In this document: positions 49,918 through 64,000 of the stretch, piece after piece | How the letters are laid out: every line of letters starts with the position of its first letter | Numbering within the stretch: the first letter of the stretch is position 1 | Assembly: GCA_003281225.1 (NCBI GenBank) | Contig: QCCP01000001.1 | Span: 124,001-188,000, forward strand | Reading direction: 5' to 3' | From: Prochlorococcus sp. AG-347-L20 | Lineage (GTDB): Bacteria; Cyanobacteriota; Cyanobacteriia; PCC-6307; Cyanobiaceae | Length of the DNA: 64,000 nt | The notes under the pieces: generated by a model | The model's input: the letters and a program-made list of their open reading frames with translations, nothing else | What the model was told of the DNA's origin: nothing | The model's database searches: none | Program-made: the position numbers and the translations under genes

Positions 49918-52900
49918 ATGAGCAGTAGCGCTTTACAGGTAGCAAAAACAGCTACTTATCTACCAGATTTAGTTGAAGTACAAAGAGCAAGCTTTAAATG
50001 GTTTTTAGAAAAGGGTTTAATAGAAGAATTACAAAATTTTTCCCCTATTTCTGATTACACAGGTAAATTAGAATTACATTTTATTGGTGAAGAGTACAGG
50101 TTAAAAAGACCTAGACATGATGTTGAGGAAGCCAAAAGAAGAGATGCTACATTTGCATCTCAGATGTATGTAATTTGCAGATTAATTAATAAAGAGACAG
50201 GGGAAATTAAAGAGCAAGAAGTATTTATTGGCGAATTACCATTAATGACTGAAAGAGGAACTTTCATTATTAATGGCGCCGAAAGAGTTATCGTTAATCA
50301 AATTGTTAGAAGTCCTGGAGTATATTTCAAAGATGAACTGGATAAAAATGGTCGAAGAACTTACAACGCTAGCGTTATCCCAAATAGAGGCGCATGGTTA
50401 AAATTCGAGACTGATAAAAATAATTTACTTTATGTGAGAGTTGATAAAACTAGAAAGATTAATGCTCATGTTCTTATGAGAGCTATGGGTCTTTCAGATA
50501 ATGATGTGGTCGACAAACTTAGGCATCCTGAGTTTTATCAAAACTCAATTCAGTCAGCTAATGACGAGGGAATTAATTCAGAAGATCAGGCATTACTTGA
50601 GTTATACAAAAAGCTACGTCCTGGTGAACCACCCTCCGTTTCTGGCGGACAACAGCTATTACAAAGTAGATTCTTTGATCCCAAAAGATATGATTTAGGC
50701 CGAGTTGGTAGATATAAAATAAATAAAAAATTGAGACTTACTGTCCCAGACGAGGTAAGAACACTTACCCATGAAGATGTTCTTTCTACCATTGATTATT
50801 TAATTAATCTTGAATTGGATATTGGCGGTGCTAGTTTGGATGATATTGACCATCTTGGTAATCGAAGGGTTAGATCTGTTGGAGAACTACTTCAAAATCA
50901 AGTACGGGTGGGACTTAATCGTTTAGAGAGAATTATCAAAGAAAGAATGACTGTAGGAGAAACAGATTCTTTAACTCCCGCTCAACTAGTCAATCCCAAA
51001 CCTTTGGTTGCTGCCATAAAGGAGTTTTTTGGCTCCAGTCAATTAAGTCAGTTCATGGATCAAACTAATCCTCTAGCTGAATTAACACATAAGAGAAGAA
51101 TCTCAGCATTAGGTCCAGGAGGTTTAACTCGAGAAAGAGCAGGCTTTGCGGTAAGAGATATTCACCCTTCACATTATGGAAGATTATGTCCTATCGAGAC
51201 TCCTGAAGGTCCTAATGCAGGACTTATAAATTCTTTAGCTACCCACGCAAGAGTTAATGAATACGGTTTTATTGAAACACCTTTTTGGGAAGTTAGTAAC
51301 GGTAGAGTTAATAAGGCAGGTAATCCGGTTTATCTTTCTGCTGATTTAGAAGATGAGTGTAGGGTTGCTCCAGGAGACGTAGCTACTGACAAGAATGGCA
51401 ATATAATCGCAAATCTAATACCAGTAAGATACAGACAGGATTTTGAAAAAGTCCCTCCTCATCAAGTTGATTATGTTCAGCTTTCTCCCGTTCAGGTAAT
51501 TTCAGTTGCTACTTCACTTATTCCTTTCTTGGAACATGATGATGCTAATAGAGCTCTCATGGGATCAAATATGCAACGCCAAGCCGTTCCATTGCTAAGG
51601 CCAGAACGCCCTTTAGTTGGTACAGGTTTAGAATCTCAAGTTGCAAGAGATTCGGGAATGGTTCCTATAACAAAAGTTAATGGAACTGTATCTTATGTAG
51701 ACGCTAATGAAATTGTCGTTAAAGATGAGCATGGTAATGAACATTTTCACTATCTTCAGAAATATCAAAGATCAAATCAAGATACCTGTCTCAACCAAAG
51801 ACCTATTGTGAAAATTGGAGATAAAGTTATATCTGGTCAGGTTTTAGCAGATGGCTCCGCATGTGAAGGAGGCGAAATAGCCCTTGGCCAAAATGTTTTA
51901 ATTGCTTACATGCCATGGGAGGGATACAACTATGAAGATGCCATACTTGTGAGCGAGAGGATGGTAACTGATGATTTATATACCTCAGTACATATTGAAA
52001 AATATGAAATTGAAGCAAGACAAACGAAGCTAGGACCTGAAGAAATAACAAGAGAGATTCCTAATATCTCGGAAGAAAGCTTGAATAATCTTGATGAGAT
52101 GGGAATTATTAGGATTGGTGCTTTTGTCGAGAGTGGAGATATTCTTGTAGGAAAAGTGACTCCGAAAGGGGAATCAGACCAACCACCAGAAGAAAAACTG
52201 TTAAGAGCTATTTTCGGTGAAAAGGCTCGAGATGTTAGAGATAATTCCCTCAGGGTACCTAAAACTGAAAAGGGAAGGGTTTTGGATGTTCGCATTTATA
52301 CTAGAGAACAAGGTGATGAATTACCTCCAGGAGCCAACATGGTTGTTAGAGTTTATGTGGCTCAGAGAAGGAAAATTCAAGTGGGTGACAAAATGGCTGG
52401 GAGGCATGGAAATAAAGGAATTATTAGCAGAATCTTACCAAGAGAAGATATGCCTTATTTACCTGATGGAACCCCTGTGGATATAGTTCTGAATCCATTA
52501 GGAGTTCCAAGTAGGATGAATGTAGGTCAAGTTTTTGAATTATTGATGGGCTGGGCAGCCTCCAACTTAAATTGCCGGGTTAAAGTTGTACCATTCGATG
52601 AAATGTATGGAGCTGAAAAATCACATCAAACTGTTCAAGCATTTTTAGAGGAAGCTTCAAAACAGCCAGGTAAAGCATGGGTTTACAATCCTGAAGATCC
52701 TGGAAAGTTATTACTTAAAGATGGTAGAACAGGGGAACCATTCGATCAGCCAGTTGCTGTTGGATACTCTCACTTCCTCAAATTAGTCCATTTGGTGGAT
52801 GATAAAATTCATGCAAGATCCACTGGTCCTTACTCTTTAGTTACACAGCAACCCTTGGGCGGTAAAGCTCAGCAAGGTGGGCAAAGGCTTGGAGAAATGG

Positions 52901-53211
52901 AAGTATGGGCTCTTGAAGCTTATGGAGCTGCTTATACTCTTCAGGAATTGTTAACTGTTAAATCTGATGATATGCAAGGAAGAAATGAAGCGCTTAATGC
53001 GATCGTAAAAGGTAAACCGATCCCAAGGCCTGGTACGCCTGAGTCATTTAAAGTTCTTATGAGGGAATTACAATCTCTAGGTTTGGATATAGGGGTTTAT
53101 ACAGATGAAGGAAAAGAGGTAGATTTAATGCAAGATATCAATCCGAGAAGAAATACTCCATCAAGGCCGACTTACGAATCACTCGGAACCTCTGAATATG
53201 AGGAAGATTAA
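49918..53211 (+). CDS. rpoB: RNA polymerase beta subunit
   Basis: RpoB (1097 aa) is of normal cyanobacterial length. The rifampicin-pocket region reads [30 protein letters not shown], matching the sensitive form. MERHGNKG-type ([15 protein letters not shown]) and [28 protein letters not shown] are canonical. It opens the rpoB-rpoC1-rpoC2 operon. No Shine-Dalgarno is evident before the ATG. Confidence 0.98.
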   Translation: MSSSALQVAKTATYLPDLVEVQRASFKWFLEKGLIEELQNFSPISDYTGKLELHFIGEEYRLKRPRHDVEEAKRRDATFASQMYVICRLINKETGEIKEQEVFIGELPLMTERGTFIINGAERVIVNQIVRSPGVYFKDELDKNGRRTYNASVIPNRGAWLKFETDKNNLLYVRVDKTRKINAHVLMRAMGLSDNDVVDKLRHPEFYQNSIQSANDEGINSEDQALLELYKKLRPGEPPSVSGGQQLLQSRFFDPKRYDLGRVGRYKINKKLRLTVPDEVRTLTHEDVLSTIDYLINLELDIGGASLDDIDHLGNRRVRSVGELLQNQVRVGLNRLERIIKERMTVGETDSLTPAQLVNPKPLVAAIKEFFGSSQLSQFMDQTNPLAELTHKRRISALGPGGLTRERAGFAVRDIHPSHYGRLCPIETPEGPNAGLINSLATHARVNEYGFIETPFWEVSNGRVNKAGNPVYLSADLEDECRVAPGDVATDKNGNIIANLIPVRYRQDFEKVPPHQVDYVQLSPVQVISVATSLIPFLEHDDANRALMGSNMQRQAVPLLRPERPLVGTGLESQVARDSGMVPITKVNGTVSYVDANEIVVKDEHGNEHFHYLQKYQRSNQDTCLNQRPIVKIGDKVISGQVLADGSACEGGEIALGQNVLIAYMPWEGYNYEDAILVSERMVTDDLYTSVHIEKYEIEARQTKLGPEEITREIPNISEESLNNLDEMGIIRIGAFVESGDILVGKVTPKGESDQPPEEKLLRAIFGEKARDVRDNSLRVPKTEKGRVLDVRIYTREQGDELPPGANMVVRVYVAQRRKIQVGDKMAGRHGNKGIISRILPREDMPYLPDGTPVDIVLNPLGVPSRMNVGQVFELLMGWAASNLNCRVKVVPFDEMYGAEKSHQTVQAFLEEASKQPGKAWVYNPEDPGKLLLKDGRTGEPFDQPVAVGYSHFLKLVHLVDDKIHARSTGPYSLVTQQPLGGKAQQGGQRLGEMEVWALEAYGAAYTLQELLTVKSDDMQGRNEALNAIVKGKPIPRPGTPESFKVLMRELQSLGLDIGVYTDEGKEVDLMQDINPRRNTPSRPTYESLGTSEYEED

Positions 53212-55158
<1,947 letters not shown>

Positions 55159-55165
55159 TCTTTAA

Positions 55166-59293
<4,128 letters not shown>

Positions 59294-59344
59294 ATATTAT
59301 CTATTATTAGATTTAGTGGCTAGAATTGATTTTTAAATTTGTAA

Positions 59345-59500
<156 letters not shown>

Positions 59501-59517
59501 AAATAGTTTTTAAATAA

Positions 59518-60576
<1,059 letters not shown>

Positions 60577-60625
60577 TATTATCTAATAAAAATTTTTTTA
60601 AAAGTATCTTGAACGCGTTATTATT

Positions 60626-60772
60626 GTGTTAATTAATCTTAAATCTTTGGGTTTTATTAAGACAAAAATTTTACCTTTCGCTATCGTCTCACTCTTTGGG
60701 ATTGCCTTCTTAGCGGTAAGTGCAAGAATTTGGTTGCCAGGAGATATGATGTCTCCTGCCCCTATAAATTAA
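60626..60772 (+). CDS. Small single-span membrane protein, function unknown
   Basis: This frame is not in the ORF track. From GTG 60626 it encodes 48 aa: a basic N-terminus (INLKSLGFIKTK), a hydrophobic helix ILPFAIVSLFGIAFLAVSA and a short tail RIWLPGDMMSPAPIN. TTG 60647 would give 41 aa. The pattern of a single span with a Pro-rich exposed tail is like small photosynthetic or respiratory subunits, but I do not recognise the family. No ATG start is available, which lowers certainty. Confidence 0.5.
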   Translation: MLINLKSLGFIKTKILPFAIVSLFGIAFLAVSARIWLPGDMMSPAPIN

Positions 60773-60790
60773 TATTTTTAGTTTTTCAAA

Positions 60791-61558
60791 ATGACAAAAA
60801 ATAAGGATCCCAATAAAGAAAGCTTAGTTGATATCGCTGTTGATCCAGATGTTTTAGCGAAAGAATTAGCCTTAGAAATTGAAATAGATCCTTTAGAGCA
60901 AATTGATGAAGATTCTTTTCCAAAAGGGTTAAACATAACTCAGGAGTGCAATGAAGCATTAAAAATGCTAAAAGGTAACAGAGAAGAAAGAATACAGGGA
61001 TTAAGAATATTTTGTGAATTTAGAGATTCAAGATCTTTTCCCCTTTTGTTACCATTGCTTGATCAACCTTGTCCTGTTGAAAGAATGAGTGTTGTATATG
61101 CATTGGGTCGTAATCCATGCCCAAGCGCGGTCGAGAAACTTGTTAGTCTTCTTGAGACTGACGATAATGCTTATGTCAGAAGAGCGACAGCATGGAGCTT
61201 AGCTAATTATGATAATCAAATTGTTTTGGAGCCATTAATAAATGCTTTGAAGAACGATGTCGCTGCAGTAAGGTTATGGGCATCTAGTTCTTTAGCTGAA
61301 ATTGGAAATGTTTCTTTGAAAAATGCTCAATTGGCAGCAGAACAACTTTTAATAAGTTTAAAAATAGATAATGAATCGGGTGTAAGAAGTAATTGCATCT
61401 GGTCATTGTGTAGATTGTACGAAAAATTAAATAATACATTTCAAGAAAGTTTCGTTGATGAATGTACCAAGATAGCTCTTTTTGATAAAGAACCCTCCGT
61501 TATGGAAGAAGCAAAAACTGCCTTGGATTCAATGGGGATGCAAGGTTTTTATAACTAA
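60791..61558 (+). CDS. HEAT-repeat protein (phycobilin lyase/NblB-like)
   Basis: The 255-residue protein has a ~40-residue acidic N-terminus. About five HEAT-like repeats follow (FCEFRDSRSFPLLLPLLDQP; ERMSVVYALGRNPCPSAVEKLVSLLE; AYVRRATAWSLANYDNQIVLEPLINAL; AAVRLWASSSLAEIGN). It belongs to the CpcE/NblB-type family. Prochlorococcus lacks normal phycobilisomes, so a scaffold or chlorophyll-related role is more likely than bilin ligation. It is same-strand with the small membrane protein upstream. Confidence 0.8.
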   Translation: MTKNKDPNKESLVDIAVDPDVLAKELALEIEIDPLEQIDEDSFPKGLNITQECNEALKMLKGNREERIQGLRIFCEFRDSRSFPLLLPLLDQPCPVERMSVVYALGRNPCPSAVEKLVSLLETDDNAYVRRATAWSLANYDNQIVLEPLINALKNDVAAVRLWASSSLAEIGNVSLKNAQLAAEQLLISLKIDNESGVRSNCIWSLCRLYEKLNNTFQESFVDECTKIALFDKEPSVMEEAKTALDSMGMQGFYN

Positions 61559-61683
61559 ATTTCTTAATTTTTTATAAGCACATGATGGAAAAAGTTTATT
61601 TATTAGATATTCCATATAAAAATTAAAATTAATTAACTTGTACCAACTGAAACAAAAAAATTTCGTTATTCTATATAAAGTAA

Positions 61684-61698
61684 AAGTACTCAGTACTT
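61684..61698. promoter_or_regulatory. Perfect 7-1-7 palindrome before the DUF2997-ycf35-ferredoxin genes
   Basis: AAGTACT-C-AGTACTT is a perfect inverted repeat 7 bp upstream of the likely ATG (61706). A TATATA -10-like element lies at 61672-61677, so the palindrome would sit over the transcription start, the place for a repressor site. Spacing differs from NtcA (GTA-N8-TAC) and from the cyanobacterial LexA consensus, which has one more base between halves. Confidence 0.6.
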
Positions 61699-61705
61699 GA
61701 ATTTA

Positions 61706-61921
61706 ATGCCTCAAAAAACATTGAGATTCAAAATTCATCAAGACGGAAGAGTTGAAGAGTCAGTAGAGGGGTTTGCTGGTAGTTCATGTAATGATGCTAC
61801 AAGAAACCTTGAAGATGCTCTTGGAAAAGTAACAGTAAAAAATAAAACTTCTGATGCTTTCATCTCTAATCAAAATGAAAAATTAAAACAATTCAACCAC
61901 GAATCTAATGTCCCACTTTAG
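61706..61921 (+). CDS. DUF2997-family small protein
   Basis: I prefer ATG 61706 (71 aa, MPQKTLRFKIHQDGRVEESVEG) over TTG 61697, which falls inside the palindrome. KTLRFKIHQDGRVEESVEGFAGSSCNDATRNLEDALGKV matches DUF2997, a small protein almost always found beside Ycf35. Function is unknown. The 3' end overlaps ycf35 by 14 bp, so translation is coupled. Confidence 0.83.
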   Translation: MPQKTLRFKIHQDGRVEESVEGFAGSSCNDATRNLEDALGKVTVKNKTSDAFISNQNEKLKQFNHESNVPL

Positions 61922-62300
61922 TACAATTAAAACTCAGCTCAAAGATTCAGAGCCATTAATTAAAGCTTTAAATAATCTTGGTTACATAATTAATCAAGAA
62001 GAGAAGTTTGTTAAAGGTTACAAAGGTAAGTTTACAGCTGTTGATATAAGCATGAATCTTCCTGGCGATACTAAAGTTGGATTTAAATGGGACAACAATT
62101 CAAATGCATATGAATTAGTTACTGATTTAGATCTGTGGAAATTTGATCTACCAGTAGAAAGATTTATCTCTAAGGTTACTCAAATGTATGCCTATGAAAC
62201 AATTATTTCCAAAACAAAAGAGGATGGTTACCAAATCGTAGAACAAAAAAATCAAAATGATGGCTCTATTGAATTGGTTTTAACCAAGTGGGATAATTAA
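61908..62300 (+). CDS. ycf35: Ycf35 / DUF1257 protein
   Basis: The 130-residue protein starts MSHFSTIKTQLKDSEPLIKAL and contains the W/Y-rich C-terminal part (FISKVTQMYAYETIISKTKEDGYQIVEQ) of Ycf35, which is also encoded in algal plastids. Its role is not established. Overlap with DUF2997 and a 9-bp gap to a ferredoxin gene suggest a small redox module. Confidence 0.85.
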   Translation: MSHFSTIKTQLKDSEPLIKALNNLGYIINQEEKFVKGYKGKFTAVDISMNLPGDTKVGFKWDNNSNAYELVTDLDLWKFDLPVERFISKVTQMYAYETIISKTKEDGYQIVEQKNQNDGSIELVLTKWDN

Positions 62301-62309
62301 CCTTATATT

Positions 62310-62669
62310 ATGGATTTAACAGATCCATTTGATAATTTTGAAGAGAATATTGAAATTACAGGCTTTGAGCCTGTACTTGGTGGAAAGTTAGCAGAAAAAG
62401 CAGTTTGGGTTGATGAGGCTAAATGCATTGGTTGCCAGTATTGTGTACACGTAGCTTCGAACACTTTCATGGTAGATGAATTTCATGGTAGAAGTCGAGC
62501 TATGCGACAAGATGGAGATAGTGCTGATGTTATACAAGAAGCGATAGATACGTGCCCTGTTGATTGTATTCACTGGGTGAATTTTGAAGAATTGGATGAT
62601 CTAGAGAACAGTCTCGATAGGGATATGTTTCAATCATTTGGAAAACCACCAAGAATGAATAAACATTAA
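62310..62669 (+). CDS. Single-cluster 4Fe-4S ferredoxin
   Basis: The 119-residue protein has one 4Fe-4S motif. CIGCQYC (C-x2-C-x2-C) in the first half is completed by the Cys of DTCPVDCIHWV in the second. Acidic N- and C-termini flank it. The type is Bacillus-like and not plant-type 2Fe-2S. It is the third gene of the DUF2997-ycf35 cluster and lies 11 bp before the aldo/keto reductase, which could use it as an electron partner. Confidence 0.85.
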   Translation: MDLTDPFDNFEENIEITGFEPVLGGKLAEKAVWVDEAKCIGCQYCVHVASNTFMVDEFHGRSRAMRQDGDSADVIQEAIDTCPVDCIHWVNFEELDDLENSLDRDMFQSFGKPPRMNKH

Positions 62670-62680
62670 TTTTTAAAAAG

Positions 62681-63874
62681 ATGCAATATCGGAGATTTGG
62701 TCGAACCAATCTGAATATCCCTATTTTATCTCTAGGTGGTATGAGATTTCAAAAGAGTTGGGAACAATTAGATTTTTCTGAGATTTCATATGATGAACAA
62801 AATAAAGTAGAAAATATTTTAAATCTAGCAAACAAATATGGCTTAAGTCATGTCGAAACTGCTAAATATTATGGGACTTCTGAGGTGCAATTAGGAATGG
62901 GTTTTAAAAATTTAAAAAAAATCCCAAACATTATTCAAACTAAGATCCCTCCAGATAGTGATCCAGAAATTTTTGAGAGAGATGTTATGACAAGTATTGA
63001 AAAATTAAAAGTTAAAAGAATTGATTTGCTAGCAATACATGGCATTAATACAGATGAACATTTACATCATGCTATTAAAGATGGAGGTTGTATTGACATA
63101 TTAAGAAATTTGCAAAAAGAAAATCTAATTGGTTCTATTGGATTTTCAACTCATGGAAAATCTTCTCTAATCGAGAAGGCTATATCAACAAACCTTTTTG
63201 ATTATGTAAATTTGCACTGGTATTTCATCAATCAAGAAAATACAAAGGTTATAAATTTGGCAAAAAAGTATGATCTTGGGGTTTTTATAATTAGTCCTAC
63301 TGATAAAGGGGGACATCTTCATACTCCCTCAAAAAAAATGTTGGAATTTTGTAAGCCACTTCATCCTATAGTTTTTAACGATCTCTTTTGCTTAAGAAAT
63401 CAAAATGTCCATACTCTTAGTGTGGGTATTGCAAAAGAGGCGGATTTTGATTTGCATTTAGAAGCTGTCTCTTTGTTATCAGACTCTGAGAAGTATGTAC
63501 CAAAGATAATAAACAGATTAAGGCAGGAATCAATTAATTCTTTGGGTTTAGAATGGCATCAAAATTGGAATAGAAATTTGCCTAGTTGGGAATATACGCC
63601 GGGAAATATTAATATTCCCGTGCTACTTTGGCTTTCAAATTTAATTGATTGGTTGGATATGGAAGGGTTTGCAAAAGCTAGATATCAATTGCTTGGTAAT
63701 GGAGGTCACTGGTTCCCAGGAAATAACTCTAATTCAATAGATATGGATGTTTCTGAGGTCCAATTATTGAGAGTATTAGAAGGTCATATAAATCCAAAAA
63801 AAGTTATAAGAAAATTGAGAACTTTAAAAGAAAAGTTTGGGGATAAAGTTGCTAAAAGATTATCAAAAAAATAA
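62681..63874 (+). CDS. Aldo/keto reductase (COG1453-like)
   Basis: The 397-residue protein carries an AKR barrel: MQYRRFGRTNLNIPILSLGGMRFQ; YGLSHVETAKYYGTSE with the catalytic Tyr (the usual Asp before it is Glu); IQTKIPP with the Lys; and LLAIHGIN with the His. The C-terminal ~120 residues are extra. COG1453 members often end in a 4Fe-4S domain. Here no CxxC set is present, and a separate ferredoxin gene lies just upstream. The substrate is unknown. Confidence 0.82.
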   Translation: MQYRRFGRTNLNIPILSLGGMRFQKSWEQLDFSEISYDEQNKVENILNLANKYGLSHVETAKYYGTSEVQLGMGFKNLKKIPNIIQTKIPPDSDPEIFERDVMTSIEKLKVKRIDLLAIHGINTDEHLHHAIKDGGCIDILRNLQKENLIGSIGFSTHGKSSLIEKAISTNLFDYVNLHWYFINQENTKVINLAKKYDLGVFIISPTDKGGHLHTPSKKMLEFCKPLHPIVFNDLFCLRNQNVHTLSVGIAKEADFDLHLEAVSLLSDSEKYVPKIINRLRQESINSLGLEWHQNWNRNLPSWEYTPGNINIPVLLWLSNLIDWLDMEGFAKARYQLLGNGGHWFPGNNSNSIDMDVSEVQLLRVLEGHINPKKVIRKLRTLKEKFGDKVAKRLSKK

Positions 63875-63876
63875 TT

Positions 63877-64000
63877 TCATAATGGATTTTTCTGAGGTTT
63901 GCCAACTTTTCTTGGGTAGATTTTAGGACAAATATTTTTTGGTTGAATAAGAATAATATTTCGGGTGCCTTTATTTCTTGGTAATATTATCTCTTTTTTA
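63877..64000 (-). CDS. rsmG: 16S rRNA (guanine527-N7)-methyltransferase RsmG, 3' end only
   Basis: The minus-strand frame running in from the right edge is not in the ORF track. It gives 40 residues ending YPRKVGKPQKNPL, then TGA. The YPR(K/R)xGxPxKxPL ending is the typical C-terminus of RsmG (GidB). The TGA lies 2 bp from the convergent aldo/keto reductase stop. Most of the gene lies beyond the window. Confidence 0.8.
   Translation of the reverse strand, partial: KKEIILPRNKGTRNIILIQPKNICPKIYPRKVGKPQKNPL

Noticed and set aside
51930-52295. 121-aa minus-strand ORF opposite rpoB
   Set aside because: It is antisense to conserved RpoB motifs, with no independent start signal.
61684-61698. Palindrome as an NtcA or LexA box
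   Set aside because: GTA and TAC are 5 bp apart instead of 8 (NtcA), and the halves are one base closer than the cyanobacterial LexA consensus.

Overview
The window is a compact, AT-rich cyanobacterial chromosome segment, almost certainly from a high-light-clade Prochlorococcus. The evidence is the split RNA polymerase beta-prime subunit (rpoC1 + rpoC2), psaA/psaB and psaI/psaL, ferredoxin-dependent glutamate synthase, a chloroplast-type zinc-free L31, a mini high-light-inducible protein, a tocopherol/plastoquinone-pathway methyltransferase, Ycf35, short spacers and many non-ATG starts. I cannot name the strain from sequence alone. There is no CRISPR array, insertion sequence, rRNA or prophage. 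Most of the window is conserved housekeeping DNA.

Layout. 1-1900: end of a ribosomal-protein run (rplM, rpsI, rpmE) and release factor 1. 1910-6556: HNH nuclease, alanine racemase, tRNA-Ser(GCT), a HAD phosphatase and a CbiG-CobJ fusion for cobalamin synthesis. 6557-13747: photosystem I block (psaA-psaB with a terminator, a glycosyltransferase and a HEAT-like membrane protein, then psaI-psaL), with a repeat-rich region upstream of psaA. 13813-16317: the least ordinary stretch. It holds an NlpC/P60 hydrolase and a beta-lactamase-fold protein divergently arranged 3 bp apart, then a small acidic protein coupled to a serine-recombinase-like protein whose catalytic residues are conservatively replaced. 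16661-22426: lipA, a YciI-like protein and glsF. 22620-27326: the str operon (rpsL-rpsG-fusA-tuf-rpsJ). 27382-34646: LON-domain protein, MPBQ methyltransferase, pheA, a DUF1997 protein, rnhB/rne with an overlapping end and a structured leader, dapL, clpS. 34662-39164: radical SAM protein, two envelope-sugar glycosyltransferases, tRNA-Thr(CGT). 39219-45121: DUF3493 protein and the rimP-nusA-ylxR-infB operon. 45282-49676: HtrA-type protease, rpiA, hisD, rpsT, tatD. 49918-59293: rpoB-rpoC1-rpoC2. 59348-64000: hli, rlmN, a small membrane protein, a HEAT-repeat protein, the DUF2997-ycf35-ferredoxin cluster behind a palindrome, an aldo/keto reductase and the 3' end of rsmG.

The genes cover translation, transcription, photosystem I, nitrogen assimilation, amino-acid and cofactor synthesis, and RNA decay. 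The observations most worth following are: (i) the apparently inactivated serine recombinase with its acidic partner; (ii) a 17-bp inverted repeat in the rne leader that pairs fully only in the rne mRNA sense; (iii) the rne/rnhB overlap that doubles as the likely PNPase-docking tail of RNase E; (iv) a 7-1-7 palindrome at the start of the DUF2997-ycf35-ferredoxin operon; (v) a 15-bp direct repeat 33 bp apart upstream of psaA; and (vi) a glycosyltransferase that seems to carry half of a lost methyltransferase module. No clearly new multi-gene system is evident.
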